DNA from: Ectopseudomonas khazarica
Lineage (GTDB): Bacteria > Pseudomonadota > Gammaproteobacteria > Pseudomonadales > Pseudomonadaceae
DNA: 64,000 nucleotides
Assembly: GCF_004521985.1 (NCBI RefSeq)
Contig: NZ_SBHZ01000001.1
Span: 62,001-126,000 of the forward strand
Reading direction: 5' to 3'
The stretch's first letter is position 1. Each line of letters opens with the position of its first letter. This document shows, one piece after another, positions 28,832-38,026 of the stretch. The notes under the pieces were generated by a model. It was not told the origin of the DNA. It did no database searches and saw only the letters and a program-made list of their open reading frames with translations. Made by a program: the position numbers and the translations under genes.

Positions 28832-28870
28832 CGAATTCCGATCATGCGCCCCCGGTTTTTCTAGTTGGAC
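28832..28870 (+). promoter_or_regulatory. Candidate LysR operator D, facing dctPQM
   Basis: On the minus strand it reads GTCCAAC (28870-28864), 20 bases, GATCGGAATT. Plus-strand TTGGAC at 28865-28870 lies 83 bases before the dctP start. The surrounding gap 28648-28952 holds no other recognisable feature. Confidence 0.7.
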
Positions 28871-28952
28871 AGGGTAGGGCGATGCGCTGAGACTCGAAAT
28901 CGTCTTCCAGCCGCGCGTGCGGCGCACAAAGAACAATTAACAGGAGAGCACC

Positions 28953-29930
28953 ATGAAAAGCATCGCATCGCGTTTCGCTATTACCGCTTTGGCTTGCGCA
29001 CTGGGCGTCGGCGCCCAGGCTGCCGAGCGCTGGAACATGAGCGTCGAGCAGCCCGACGGCAACTTCATCACGACCGTGGCCAAGTCGTTCGCCGAGGACG
29101 TGGAGCAGGCCAGCCAGGGTGAGCTGCAGATTCGTGTGCACGCCAACTCGGTGCTGTTCAAGCGCCCCGAGGTCAAGCGTGCGGTGCAGACCGGGCAGAT
29201 CCAGGCTGGCGACGTGCTGATGTCGGTACTGGGTAACGAAGACCCGATCTTCGAAGTCGACAGCGTGCCGTTCCTGGTGCGCAACTACGAGCAGGCCCAG
29301 GCGCTGTGGGCCGCCAGCCGGCCGGCCGTCGAGGAGCGCCTGGCCAAGCAGGGCATCAAGCTGCTGTACGCCATGCCGTGGTCGCCGCAGAGCATCTTCA
29401 CCAAGACCCCGGTCGCCAGCATGGACGACTTCAAGGGCATGAAATTCCGTGCCTACAACCCGGCCACCTCGCGCATGACCGAGCTGATGGGGGCGGTGCC
29501 GACCGTGATCCAGACCGGCGAGATTCCACAGGCCTTCAGCACCGGCATGATCAACGGCATGCTCACTTCGCCGACCACGGGCGTGGACTCCCAGGCCTGG
29601 GACTTCTCTTCCTACTACTATGACGTCAAGGCCTTCATTCCGAAGAACTTCGTCATCGTCAACGCACGTGCCTTCGCGCGCCTGCCGGAAGCGACCCAGG
29701 CTGCGGTACTCGATGCCGCCAAGCGTGCCGAGGCGCGTGGCTGGGCGATCGCCCAGGAAAAGACCGGCGAGCTGGTCAAGACCCTGGCCGACAACGGCAT
29801 GCAGGTGTCCGAGCAGGCACCGGCTGCGGTCGAGAAGGGCTTCGAGCAGATCGGCCAGACCATGACCGACGAGTGGCTCAAGCGCTCCGGGGCCGACGGC
29901 CAGGCTATCCTCGACGCCTACCAGCGTTGA
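28953..29930 (+). CDS. dctP: TRAP transporter solute-binding protein (DctP), paralogue 2
   Basis: 325 residues with AACAGGAGAG upstream. It has a signal peptide (ALGVGAQA-AERW) and the DctP fold: WNMSVEQPDGNF, FRAYNPATSRMTELM, and WDFSSYYYDVKAFIPKNFVIVNARAF. It captures an organic acid in the periplasm and delivers it to DctQ/DctM encoded just downstream. A strong terminator-like hairpin separates it from dctQ, which would keep binding protein in excess over permease. It is a close paralogue of the protein at 23146. Confidence 0.93.
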   Translation: MKSIASRFAITALACALGVGAQAAERWNMSVEQPDGNFITTVAKSFAEDVEQASQGELQIRVHANSVLFKRPEVKRAVQTGQIQAGDVLMSVLGNEDPIFEVDSVPFLVRNYEQAQALWAASRPAVEERLAKQGIKLLYAMPWSPQSIFTKTPVASMDDFKGMKFRAYNPATSRMTELMGAVPTVIQTGEIPQAFSTGMINGMLTSPTTGVDSQAWDFSSYYYDVKAFIPKNFVIVNARAFARLPEATQAAVLDAAKRAEARGWAIAQEKTGELVKTLADNGMQVSEQAPAAVEKGFEQIGQTMTDEWLKRSGADGQAILDAYQR

Positions 29931-29937
29931 TGTCAGT

Positions 29938-29969
29938 GCCCATCGCTGCGTCGCAGCGATGGGCTTTTT
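29938..29969 (+). terminator. Hairpin/terminator between dctP and dctQ
   Basis: GCCCATCGCTGC (29938-29949), loop GTC, GCAGCGATGGGC (29953-29964), then TTTTT. A perfect 12-bp stem. Partial termination here would lower dctQM relative to dctP. Confidence 0.88.
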
Positions 29970-29999
29970 CTTCAAGCTTGCCCAGGGAGCCCGCTGTTC

Positions 30000-30506
30000 A
30001 TGACCCCACTGCACAAGCTCTACACCCTGTCCGGATGGCTGTCCGGCGTCTTTCTCGTCTCGATCTGCGTGCTGGTGGTGGCGCAGATCGTGGCCCGCCA
30101 GCTGGGCACCATGGTGCCGGCGGCCGATGAGTTCGCCGCCTACGCGATGGCGGCGTCCGGTTTTCTCGCCTTGCCCTATGCCCTGCAGCGTGGCGCACAC
30201 ATTCGCGTGGAACTGATGCTGCGCCTGCTGCCGCCTGGTGGCCGTCGTGCGGCCGATGTGCTGGCCACCCTGATCGGTCTTGGCATCGCCGCCTACCTGG
30301 CCTGGTACTGCACCCTGTTCGTGCTGGAGTCCTACGAGTTCAAGGAAGTGTCCTCGGGCCTGTTGCCGATCCCGATGTGGCTGCCTCAGCTGCCGATGCT
30401 GCTCGGCACCCTGATCCTGGTCGTGGCCATGGCCGAGCGCCTGGTGCTGACCTGCCTGGGCAGGCGTTTCGAGTCTGCCGAGGCCGATACGGCGATGAGC
30501 GAGTGA
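30000..30506 (+). CDS. dctQ: TRAP transporter small permease DctQ
   Basis: 168 residues, four predicted helices (about 10-32, 43-60, 78-100, 127-148). RQLGTMVPAADEFAAYAMAASGFLALPYALQRGAHIRVELM is the family signature region. It is an inner-membrane partner of DctM. It lies 69 bases after dctP, beyond the hairpin. Confidence 0.92.
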   Translation: MTPLHKLYTLSGWLSGVFLVSICVLVVAQIVARQLGTMVPAADEFAAYAMAASGFLALPYALQRGAHIRVELMLRLLPPGGRRAADVLATLIGLGIAAYLAWYCTLFVLESYEFKEVSSGLLPIPMWLPQLPMLLGTLILVVAMAERLVLTCLGRRFESAEADTAMSE

Positions 30507-30551
30507 GCCGCATGGCTCGATCCTTAATTGCGGCCATCGCCGCACTGATTC

Positions 30552-31868
30552 GTGAGTGAACCCGTGGACTACACAACCATCACCATTACGCTGCTGCTGG
30601 CACTGTTCGTGCTGCTCGGCGGCGGCGTCTGGGTCGCCCTGTCGCTGCTCGGCGTCGGCATCATCGGCATGGAGCTGTTCGGCGGCGCGCCGGCCGGCTC
30701 GATCCTGGCCTCCACCAGCTGGGCGTCCAGCGCCAGCTGGACCCTGACCGCCTTGCCGCTGTTCATCTGGATGGGCGAGATCCTCTACCGCACGCGTCTT
30801 TCCGAAGACATGTTCAACGGCCTGGCACCCTGGATGCGCGGCATGCCGGGGCGCCTGCTGCACGTCAATGTATTCGGCTGCGGCATGTTCGCGGCGGTCA
30901 GCGGCTCGTCCGCCGCCACCGCCGCCACCATCGGCCGCATTTCCCTGCCCGAACTGAAGTCGCGCGGTTATCCCGAGTCCATCGCCATGGGCTCGCTGGC
31001 CGGCGCCGGCACGCTCGGCCTGCTGATTCCGCCGTCGATCATGATGATCGTCTACGGGGTGGCGGCGCAGGTGTCGATCTCGCGCCTGTTCATCGCCGGC
31101 ATTCTGCCCGGCCTGTTGCTGCTCGCCATCTTCAGCGGTTACCTGATGCTCTGGTCGGCCTGCAATCGCAGCCAGCTGCCGGAGGAGGGCGAGCGCCTGC
31201 CGTTCATGGAAAAACTGCGCCGGGCCAAGTTGCTGATCCCGGTGCTGGGGCTGATCGTCGCGGTGATCGGTTCGATCTATGGCGGCATCGCCACGGCGAC
31301 CGAGGCGGCGGCGGTGGGGGTGGTCGGCGCGCTGCTGATCGCGCTGTGTTCCGGGGCGCTGACCCGGGAGACCTTCATGGCCAGCCTGATGGGCGCCGTC
31401 TCCACCTCGTGCATGATCTTCTTCATCCTGCTCGGCGCGGCCTACCTGACGTCGGCGATGAGCTTCACCGGCCTGCCGGCGGCGCTGGCCGACTGGATCA
31501 TCGCCAAGCAGCTGTCGCCGTACCTGCTGCTGCTGGCGCTGACGCTGTTCTTCATCGCCCTGGGCTGCTTCCTCGATGGCATCTCGATCATCCTGCTGAC
31601 CACGGCGGTGATCCTGCCGGCGGTGCAGGCCGCGGGCATCGACCTGCTGTGGTTCGGCATCTTCGTCATCCTGGTGGTGGAGATGGCGCAGATCACCCCG
31701 CCGGTGGGCTTCAACCTGTTCGTCATCCAGAACCTCACCGGGCGCAACCTCGGGGCGGTGGCGCGGGCCAGCTTTCCGTTCTTCATGCTGCTGGTGCTGG
31801 CGGCGGTGCTGATCACCACCTTCCCGCAGATCGTCCTGGCACTGCCCGAGGCCATGCGCGGCGCCTGA
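30552..31868 (+). CDS. dctM: TRAP transporter large permease DctM
   Basis: 438 residues, about 12 helices, with family blocks AAVSGSSAATAATIGRISLPELKSRGY, GAGTLGLLIPPSIMMIVYG and EMAQITPPVGFNLFVIQ. It forms the sodium-coupled transport channel with DctQ. The start is GTG 30552 (MSEPVDYTT); GTG 30564 is an alternative, and neither has a strong ribosome binding site, so coupling to dctQ is likely. Confidence 0.93.
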   Translation: MSEPVDYTTITITLLLALFVLLGGGVWVALSLLGVGIIGMELFGGAPAGSILASTSWASSASWTLTALPLFIWMGEILYRTRLSEDMFNGLAPWMRGMPGRLLHVNVFGCGMFAAVSGSSAATAATIGRISLPELKSRGYPESIAMGSLAGAGTLGLLIPPSIMMIVYGVAAQVSISRLFIAGILPGLLLLAIFSGYLMLWSACNRSQLPEEGERLPFMEKLRRAKLLIPVLGLIVAVIGSIYGGIATATEAAAVGVVGALLIALCSGALTRETFMASLMGAVSTSCMIFFILLGAAYLTSAMSFTGLPAALADWIIAKQLSPYLLLLALTLFFIALGCFLDGISIILLTTAVILPAVQAAGIDLLWFGIFVILVVEMAQITPPVGFNLFVIQNLTGRNLGAVARASFPFFMLLVLAAVLITTFPQIVLALPEAMRGA

Positions 31869-31876
31869 CCCTTCTG

Positions 31877-31916
31877 CATGGCTCGTTCGCCCTGCGCTGG
31901 CGGGCCATGGTTTTTC
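31877..31916 (+). terminator. Probable terminator of dctPQM
   Basis: CATGGC at 31877 pairs with GCCATG at 31904-31909 with imperfect inner pairs, followed by a T run. In the rest of the gap 31869-32215 I see no gene or clear promoter. Confidence 0.55.
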
Positions 31917-32215
31917 TCTTTTGCACCGTCTCGGTGCAGCCTTGAAAGAAAATGTCGCAGCACCGCAAGCGGTTGCAGGGCTTCCCTCGTTAAGCTCGGC
32001 GGTCATACGTGACCAGTCGGTCGTCTCCCTTCGCGCCGGTCCGATGCGACTCGCAGGTGTCATTGTCGCTTCATGGACTAACGTTGAACTAGCAGACCAT
32101 TGCAAACGTAGACGCGGCAGCAATGGCAACGCAGGTGGTTGTTCAACCGCCTGGCAACACCCAGCGGCAGCGATCCAGATGTCCTGTCGAACCACCAGCC
32201 CAACGGAGCAAAAAC

Positions 32216-35200
32216 ATGGCGTTCTTTACGGCGGCCAGCAAAGCCGACTTCCAGCACCAACTGCAAGCGGCCCTGGCGCAGCACGTGAGTGAGCAGGCGC
32301 TGCCACAAGTAGCCCTTTTCGCCGATCAGTTCTTCGGCATCATCGCCCTCGAGGAGCTGACCCAGCGGCGTCTTTCCGACCTGGTCGGCTGCACCCTGTC
32401 GGCCTGGCGCATGCTGGAGCAGTTCGATCACGCCAAGCCGCAGGTGCGGGCGTTCAACCCCGACTACGAGAAGCACGGCTGGCAGTCCACCCATACGGCG
32501 GTGGAAATCCTCCATGGCGACATCCCGTTCCTGGTGGATTCGGTGCGCATGGAGCTGAACCGCCACGGCTACAGCATCCATACCCTGCAGAACAGCGTGT
32601 TCAGCGTGCGCCGCGACAAGAACGGCCAGCTGCTGGAGATCCTGCCGCGTGGCACCCAGGGCGAGGGCGTGCTGCAGGAAGCGCTGATGTTCCTGGAAAT
32701 CGACCGCTGCGCCAGCTCCGCCGAACTGAAGACGCTGGAGAAGGCCATCCACGAAGTCTTCGGCGACGTGCGCATGAGCGTTGCCGACTTCCAGCCGATG
32801 AAGGCCAAGGCACGCGAGCTGCTGGCCTGGCTGGACCGCGCCAAGCTCAAGGTGGACAAGACCGAGCTGGAGGAGATCAAGGTCTTCCTCGGCTGGTTGC
32901 TGGATGACCATTTCACCTTCCTCGGCTACGAGGAATTCACCGTGGCGCCCTCCGCTGAAGGCGGCACCATGGTCTACGACGAGAAATCCCTGCTCGGCCT
33001 GTCCAAGCGCCTGCGCTCCGGGCTCAAGGCCGACGAGCTGCACATCGAGCCGGAGGCGGTCGCCTACCTGCGTGAAGCGCAGCTGCTGTCCTTCGCCAAG
33101 GCGGCCGTGCCGAGCCGCGTGCACCGCCCGGCCTACCCGGACTTCGTCTCCATCCGTGAACTCGATGCCAAGGGCAACGTGGTCAAGGAATGCCGCTTCA
33201 TGGGCCTCTACACCTCGGCGGTGTATGCCGAGAGCGTGTGGAACATCCCCTACATCCGCCGCAAGGTGGATGTGATCAAGCAGCGCTCCGGTTTCGACAG
33301 CAGCGCCCACCTGGGCAAGGAACTGGCCCAGGTGCTGGAAGTGCTGCCGCGTGACGACCTGTTCCAGACCCCGGTCGACGATCTGTTCAGCACCGCCATG
33401 GCCATCGTGCAGATCCAGGAGCGCAACAAGATTCGCGTGTTCCTGCGCCGCGACCCCTATGGCCGCTTCTGCTACTGCCTGGCCTACGTACCGCGTGACG
33501 TGTACTCCACCGAGACTCGGGTGAAGATCCAGCAGGTGCTGATGGAGCGCCTGCAGGCCACCGATTGCGAGTTCTGGACCTTCTTCTCCGAGTCGGTGCT
33601 CGCCCGCGTGCAGTTCATTCTGCGGGTCGACCCGAAGAGCAAGACGCAGATCGATCCCGTGCGCCTGGAGAAGGAAGTCATCCAGGCCTGCCGTTCGTGG
33701 AAGGACGACTACGCCGGCCTGATGGTGGAGAGCTTCGGCGAGGCGCAGGGCACCAACGTGCTGGCGGAATTCCCCGGCGGCTTCCCGGCGGGCTATCGCG
33801 AGCGTTTCGCCCCGCACTCGGCGGTGGTGGACATGCAGCACCTGCTCAGCCTGAGCAGCGAAAAGCAGCTGGTGATGAGCTTCTACCAGCCGCTGGCGCA
33901 GAACGAGCAGCAGCTGCACTGCAAGCTGTACCACGCCGATGCGCCCCTGCCGCTGTCCGACGTCATGCCGATTCTGGAGAACCTCGGGCTGCGCGTGCTC
34001 GGCGAGTTCCCCTACAAGCTGCGCCGTGCCGATGGCCGCGAGTTCTGGATCCACGACTTCGCCTTCACCTACGCCGAAGGCCTGGATGTCGACATCCAGC
34101 AGCTCAATGACACCCTGCAGGATGCCTTCATCCACATCGTCGGTGGCGACGCCGAGAACGACGCCTTCAACCGCCTGGTGCTGACCGCGGCCATGCCCTG
34201 GCGCGACGTGGCGCTGCTGCGTGCTTATGCGCGCTACCTCAAGCAGATTCGCCTGGGCTTCTCGCTGAGCTACATCGCCGCCACCCTGGTCAACCACGCC
34301 GACATCGCCAAGGAGCTGGTGCGCCTGTTCCGCACGCGCTTCTACCTGGCGCGCAAGCTCACCGCCGAAGACCTCGACGACAAGCAGCAGAAACTGGAGC
34401 AGGCCATCCTCGCTGCGCTGGACAACGTTGCGGTGCTCAACGAGGACCGCATCCTGCGGCGCTACCTGGACCTGATCAAGGCCACCCTGCGCACCAACTT
34501 CTACCAGAACGGCGAGCATGGCCAGGGTAAGGCCTACTTCAGCTTCAAGCTCAGCCCGCGCCTGATCCCGGACATTCCGCGCCCGGTGCCGAAGTTCGAG
34601 ATCTTCGTCTACAGCCCGCGTGTCGAGGGCGTGCACCTGCGCTTCGGCGACGTTGCGCGGGGCGGTCTGCGCTGGTCGGATCGTGAAGAAGACTTCCGTA
34701 CCGAAGTGCTCGGCCTGGTCAAGGCGCAGCAGGTGAAGAACGCCGTAATCGTGCCGATGGGCGCCAAGGGCGGCTTCGTGCCGCGCCGGATGCCGGTCGG
34801 CGGCAGCCGCGACGAGGTGATGGCCGAGGGCATCGCCTGCTACCGCATCTTCATCAGCGGCCTGCTCGACATCACCGACAACCTCAAGGATGGCGAGGTG
34901 GTGCCGCCGGCCAACGTGGTGCGCCACGACGCCGACGACCCCTACCTGGTGGTGGCGGCGGACAAGGGCACCGCGACCTTCTCCGACATCGCCAACGGCA
35001 TCGCCGCCGAGTACGGCTTCTGGCTCGGCGACGCCTTCGCCTCCGGCGGCTCGGCCGGTTACGACCACAAGGGCATGGGCATCACCGCCAAGGGCGGCTG
35101 GGTCAGCGTGCAGCGTCACTTCCGCGAGCGCGGCATCGACGTGCAGAAGGACAATGTCACGGTGATCGGCATCGGCGACATGGCGGGCGACGTGTTCGGC

Positions 35201-37057
35201 AACGGCCTGCTGCTGTCGGAAAGCCTGCAGCTGGTGGCGGCGTTCAACCACATGCACATCTTCATCGACCCCAACCCGGACGCCGCGCGCAGCTTCGTCG
35301 AGCGCAAGCGCCTGTTCGAGCTGCCGCGTTCGAGCTGGGCCGACTACGATGCCAAGCTGATCTCCGAGGGCGGTGGCATCTTCCTGCGCAGCGCCAAGAG
35401 CATCGCCATCAGCCCGCAGATGAAGGCGCGCTTCGACATCGCCGCCGATCGCCTGGCGCCGACCGAGCTGCTCAACGCACTGCTCAAGGCGCCGGTCGAC
35501 CTGCTGTGGAACGGCGGTATCGGCACCTACGTCAAGTCCAGCAAGGAAAGCCACGCTGACGTCGGCGACAAGGCCAACGACGCCCTGCGCGTCGATGGTC
35601 GCGAGCTGCGCGCCAAGGTGGTGGGCGAGGGCGGTAACCTGGGCATGACCCAGCTCGGCCGTGTCGAGTTCGGCCTGCACGGCGGCGCCAGCAACACCGA
35701 CTTCATCGACAACGCCGGTGGCGTGGACTGCTCCGACCACGAGGTCAACATCAAGATCCTGCTCGGCGAGATCGTCTCCGGCGGCGACATGACCGAGAAG
35801 CAGCGCAACAAGCTGCTGGCGCAGATGACCGACGACGTTTCCGAGCTGGTGCTCGGCAACAACTACAAGCAGACCCAGGCACTGTCGCTGGCCGAGCGCC
35901 GTGCGCGCGAGCGGGCGGGCGAGTACAAGCGCCTGATGAACGCGCTGGAAAGCGCCGGCAAGCTGGATCGCGCCCTGGAGTTCCTGCCGTCCGACGAAGA
36001 ACTCAACGAGCGCGCCAACAACGGCCAGGGCCTGACCCGTCCGGAGCTGTCGGTACTGATCTCCTACAGCAAGATCGACCTCAAGGAGTCCCTGCTCAAG
36101 TCCCAGGTGCCGGATGACGACTACCTGGCCCGCGAGATGGAAACCGCCTTCCCGGATATCCTCACCGAGAAGTTCGGCGACGCCATGCGCCGTCACCGCC
36201 TCAAGCGCGAGATCGTCAGCACGCAGATCGCCAACGACCTGGTCAACCACATGGGCATCACCTTCGTGCAGCGCCTGAAGGAGTCCACCGGCATGAGCGC
36301 GGCCAACGTCGCCGGCGCCTACGTCATCGTGCGTGACCTGTTCCGCCTGCCGTACTGGTGGCAGCAGATCGAGGCGCTGGACTACAAGGTGCCGGCCGAC
36401 CTGCAGCTGCAGCTGATGGATGAGCTGATGCGCCTGGGCCGTCGTGCTACGCGCTGGTTCCTGCGCAGCCGTCGCAACGAACTGGACGCCGCCCGCGACG
36501 TGGCGCATTTCGCGCCGCGTATCGAGGCGCTGGTCGGTCGCCTGGACGAGCTGCTCGAAGGCCCGGCGCGCGAGCAGTGGCTGGCGCGCTACCAGAGCTT
36601 CGTCGAAGCTGGCACGCCGGAGGAATTGGCGCGCGTGGTCGCCGGCACCAGCCACCTGTACACCCTGCTGCCGATCATCGAAGCCGCAGACGTGACCGGC
36701 AAGGATGCCAGCGAAGTGGCGACTGCCTACTTCGCCGTGGGTGGCGCGCTGGAACTGTCCTGGTACCTGCAGCAGATCACCAACCTGCCGGTGGAGAACA
36801 ACTGGCAGGCACTGGCCCGCGAAGCCTTCCGCGACGACCTCGACTGGCAGCAGCGGGCGGTCACCGTGTCGGTCCTGCAGATGGTCGACGGCCCGCAGGA
36901 CATCGAGGCACGGGTGGCGCTGTGGCTTGACCAGCATCAGCGCCTGGTCGATCGTTGGAAGGCCATGCTGGCCGACCTGCGCTCGGCGACCGGCACCGAC
37001 TACGCCATGTACGCCGTGGCCAACCGCGAGCTGATGGACCTGGCGCAAAGCGCCTGA
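32216..37057 (+). CDS. gdhB: NAD-dependent glutamate dehydrogenase, large type
   Basis: 1613 residues from ATG 32216 (MAFFTAASK); an upstream in-frame ATG at 32123 would add 31 atypical residues. Length and sequence match the 180-kDa NAD-GDH class: an N-terminal regulatory part with ACT-like segments, then the catalytic core near residues 790-1150 (FGDVARGGLRWSDR, MGAKGGFVPRR, IGIGDMAGDVFGNGLLLSE, FIDPNPD) and a helical C-terminal domain. It deaminates glutamate to 2-oxoglutarate, so glutamate made from 5-oxoproline upstream could enter the TCA cycle here. It has its own region and terminator, so it is not part of the island operon. Confidence 0.97.
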   Translation: MAFFTAASKADFQHQLQAALAQHVSEQALPQVALFADQFFGIIALEELTQRRLSDLVGCTLSAWRMLEQFDHAKPQVRAFNPDYEKHGWQSTHTAVEILHGDIPFLVDSVRMELNRHGYSIHTLQNSVFSVRRDKNGQLLEILPRGTQGEGVLQEALMFLEIDRCASSAELKTLEKAIHEVFGDVRMSVADFQPMKAKARELLAWLDRAKLKVDKTELEEIKVFLGWLLDDHFTFLGYEEFTVAPSAEGGTMVYDEKSLLGLSKRLRSGLKADELHIEPEAVAYLREAQLLSFAKAAVPSRVHRPAYPDFVSIRELDAKGNVVKECRFMGLYTSAVYAESVWNIPYIRRKVDVIKQRSGFDSSAHLGKELAQVLEVLPRDDLFQTPVDDLFSTAMAIVQIQERNKIRVFLRRDPYGRFCYCLAYVPRDVYSTETRVKIQQVLMERLQATDCEFWTFFSESVLARVQFILRVDPKSKTQIDPVRLEKEVIQACRSWKDDYAGLMVESFGEAQGTNVLAEFPGGFPAGYRERFAPHSAVVDMQHLLSLSSEKQLVMSFYQPLAQNEQQLHCKLYHADAPLPLSDVMPILENLGLRVLGEFPYKLRRADGREFWIHDFAFTYAEGLDVDIQQLNDTLQDAFIHIVGGDAENDAFNRLVLTAAMPWRDVALLRAYARYLKQIRLGFSLSYIAATLVNHADIAKELVRLFRTRFYLARKLTAEDLDDKQQKLEQAILAALDNVAVLNEDRILRRYLDLIKATLRTNFYQNGEHGQGKAYFSFKLSPRLIPDIPRPVPKFEIFVYSPRVEGVHLRFGDVARGGLRWSDREEDFRTEVLGLVKAQQVKNAVIVPMGAKGGFVPRRMPVGGSRDEVMAEGIACYRIFISGLLDITDNLKDGEVVPPANVVRHDADDPYLVVAADKGTATFSDIANGIAAEYGFWLGDAFASGGSAGYDHKGMGITAKGGWVSVQRHFRERGIDVQKDNVTVIGIGDMAGDVFGNGLLLSESLQLVAAFNHMHIFIDPNPDAARSFVERKRLFELPRSSWADYDAKLISEGGGIFLRSAKSIAISPQMKARFDIAADRLAPTELLNALLKAPVDLLWNGGIGTYVKSSKESHADVGDKANDALRVDGRELRAKVVGEGGNLGMTQLGRVEFGLHGGASNTDFIDNAGGVDCSDHEVNIKILLGEIVSGGDMTEKQRNKLLAQMTDDVSELVLGNNYKQTQALSLAERRARERAGEYKRLMNALESAGKLDRALEFLPSDEELNERANNGQGLTRPELSVLISYSKIDLKESLLKSQVPDDDYLAREMETAFPDILTEKFGDAMRRHRLKREIVSTQIANDLVNHMGITFVQRLKESTGMSAANVAGAYVIVRDLFRLPYWWQQIEALDYKVPADLQLQLMDELMRLGRRATRWFLRSRRNELDAARDVAHFAPRIEALVGRLDELLEGPAREQWLARYQSFVEAGTPEELARVVAGTSHLYTLLPIIEAADVTGKDASEVATAYFAVGGALELSWYLQQITNLPVENNWQALAREAFRDDLDWQQRAVTVSVLQMVDGPQDIEARVALWLDQHQRLVDRWKAMLADLRSATGTDYAMYAVANRELMDLAQSA

Positions 37058-37066
37058 GCCATCCGC

Positions 37067-37107
37067 TGAAATGAAGAGCCCCGCCTAGTGCGGGGCTTTT
37101 CATTTCA
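37067..37107. terminator. Terminator of gdhB
   Basis: TGAAATGAAGAGCCCCGC (37067-37084) pairs with GCGGGGCTTTTCATTTCA (37090-37107); near-perfect 18-bp stem with a T run, and A residues on the other side. Confidence 0.93.
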
Positions 37108-37117
37108 GGCTGCGCGC

Positions 37118-38005
37118 GTAGCCCGGATGAAATCCGGGGCCGGCTACGGGGCTGTACTACGGATTCCCCGGATTGCATCCGGGCTACGGACGCAGCGCCC
37201 ACAAGATTTGCTCCCCTCTCCCATTCATGGGAGAGGGGCCGGGGGAGAGGGGCGAACGTACCGCACTTCGCCAAACCAGTGCGCCACCGCCTTGACCACC
37301 TTCGTAGCCCGGATGAAATCCGGGGCCGGCTACGGGGCTGTACTACGGATTCCCCGGATTGCATCCGGGCTACGGATGCAGCGCCCGCACGGTTTGCTCC
37401 CCTCTCTCATTCATGGGAGAGGGGCCGGGGGAGAGGGCCGAGCGCGCCGCACTTCGCCAAACCAGTACGCCACCGCATTGACCACTTTCGTAGCCCGGAT
37501 GAAATCCGGGGCCGGGCTACGGGGCTGTACTACGGATTCCCCGGATTGCATCCGGGCTACGGATGCAGCGCCCACAGGGTTTGCTCCCCTCTCTCATTCA
37601 TGGGAGAGGAGCTGGGGGAGAGGGCCAATCGTTTCGCACTTCGCCAAACCAGTACGCCACCGCCTTGACCACCTTCGTAGCCCGGATGAAATCCGGGGCC
37701 GGGCTACGGGGCTGTACTACGGATTCCCCGGATTGCATCCGGGCTACGGATGGAGCGCCCGCACGGTTTGCTCCCCTCTCCCATTCATGGGAGAGGGTCC
37801 GGGGGAGAGGGGCGAGCGCGCCGCACTTCGCCAAACCAGTGCGCCACCGCATTGACCGCCTTCGTAGCCCGGATGAAATCCGGGGCCGGGCTAAGGGATT
37901 CCCCGGATTGGATCCGGGCTACGGGCGCAGCGCCCGCACGGTTTGCTCCCCTCTCCCATTCATGGGAGAGGGGCCGGGGGAGAGGGCCGAACGTACCGCA
38001 GTCAA
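37118..38005. repeat. Tandem array of five 186-187 bp units
   Basis: Units begin with GTAGCCCGGATGAAATCCGG at 37118, 37304, 37490, 37677 and 37864. Each has two dyads: a GTAGCCCGGAT/ATCCGGGCTAC pair about 75 bases apart, and CTCCCCTCTC...GAGAGGGG around CATTCATG. A constant tail (CTTCGCCAAACCAGT, then a CACCGC stretch) follows. The fifth unit lacks an internal stretch (CGGGGCTGTACTACG region). Units differ at only a few positions. ORFs crossing them are low complexity and are not credible genes. The array fills the gap 37058-38026. Confidence 0.92.
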
Positions 38006-38026
38006 AAGACCGTGCCAGCACGTGCG

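Noticed and set aside
28842..32195. Very long antisense frame (over 1100 codons) across the TRAP genes
   Set aside because: It is a high-GC codon shadow: composition is His/Arg/Gln/Gly-rich without motifs, and the plus strand carries clear DctP, DctQ and DctM proteins.
37118..38005. The tandem array considered as a CRISPR
   Set aside because: The units are 186 bp and contiguous, with no short repeats alternating with unique spacers and no cas genes.
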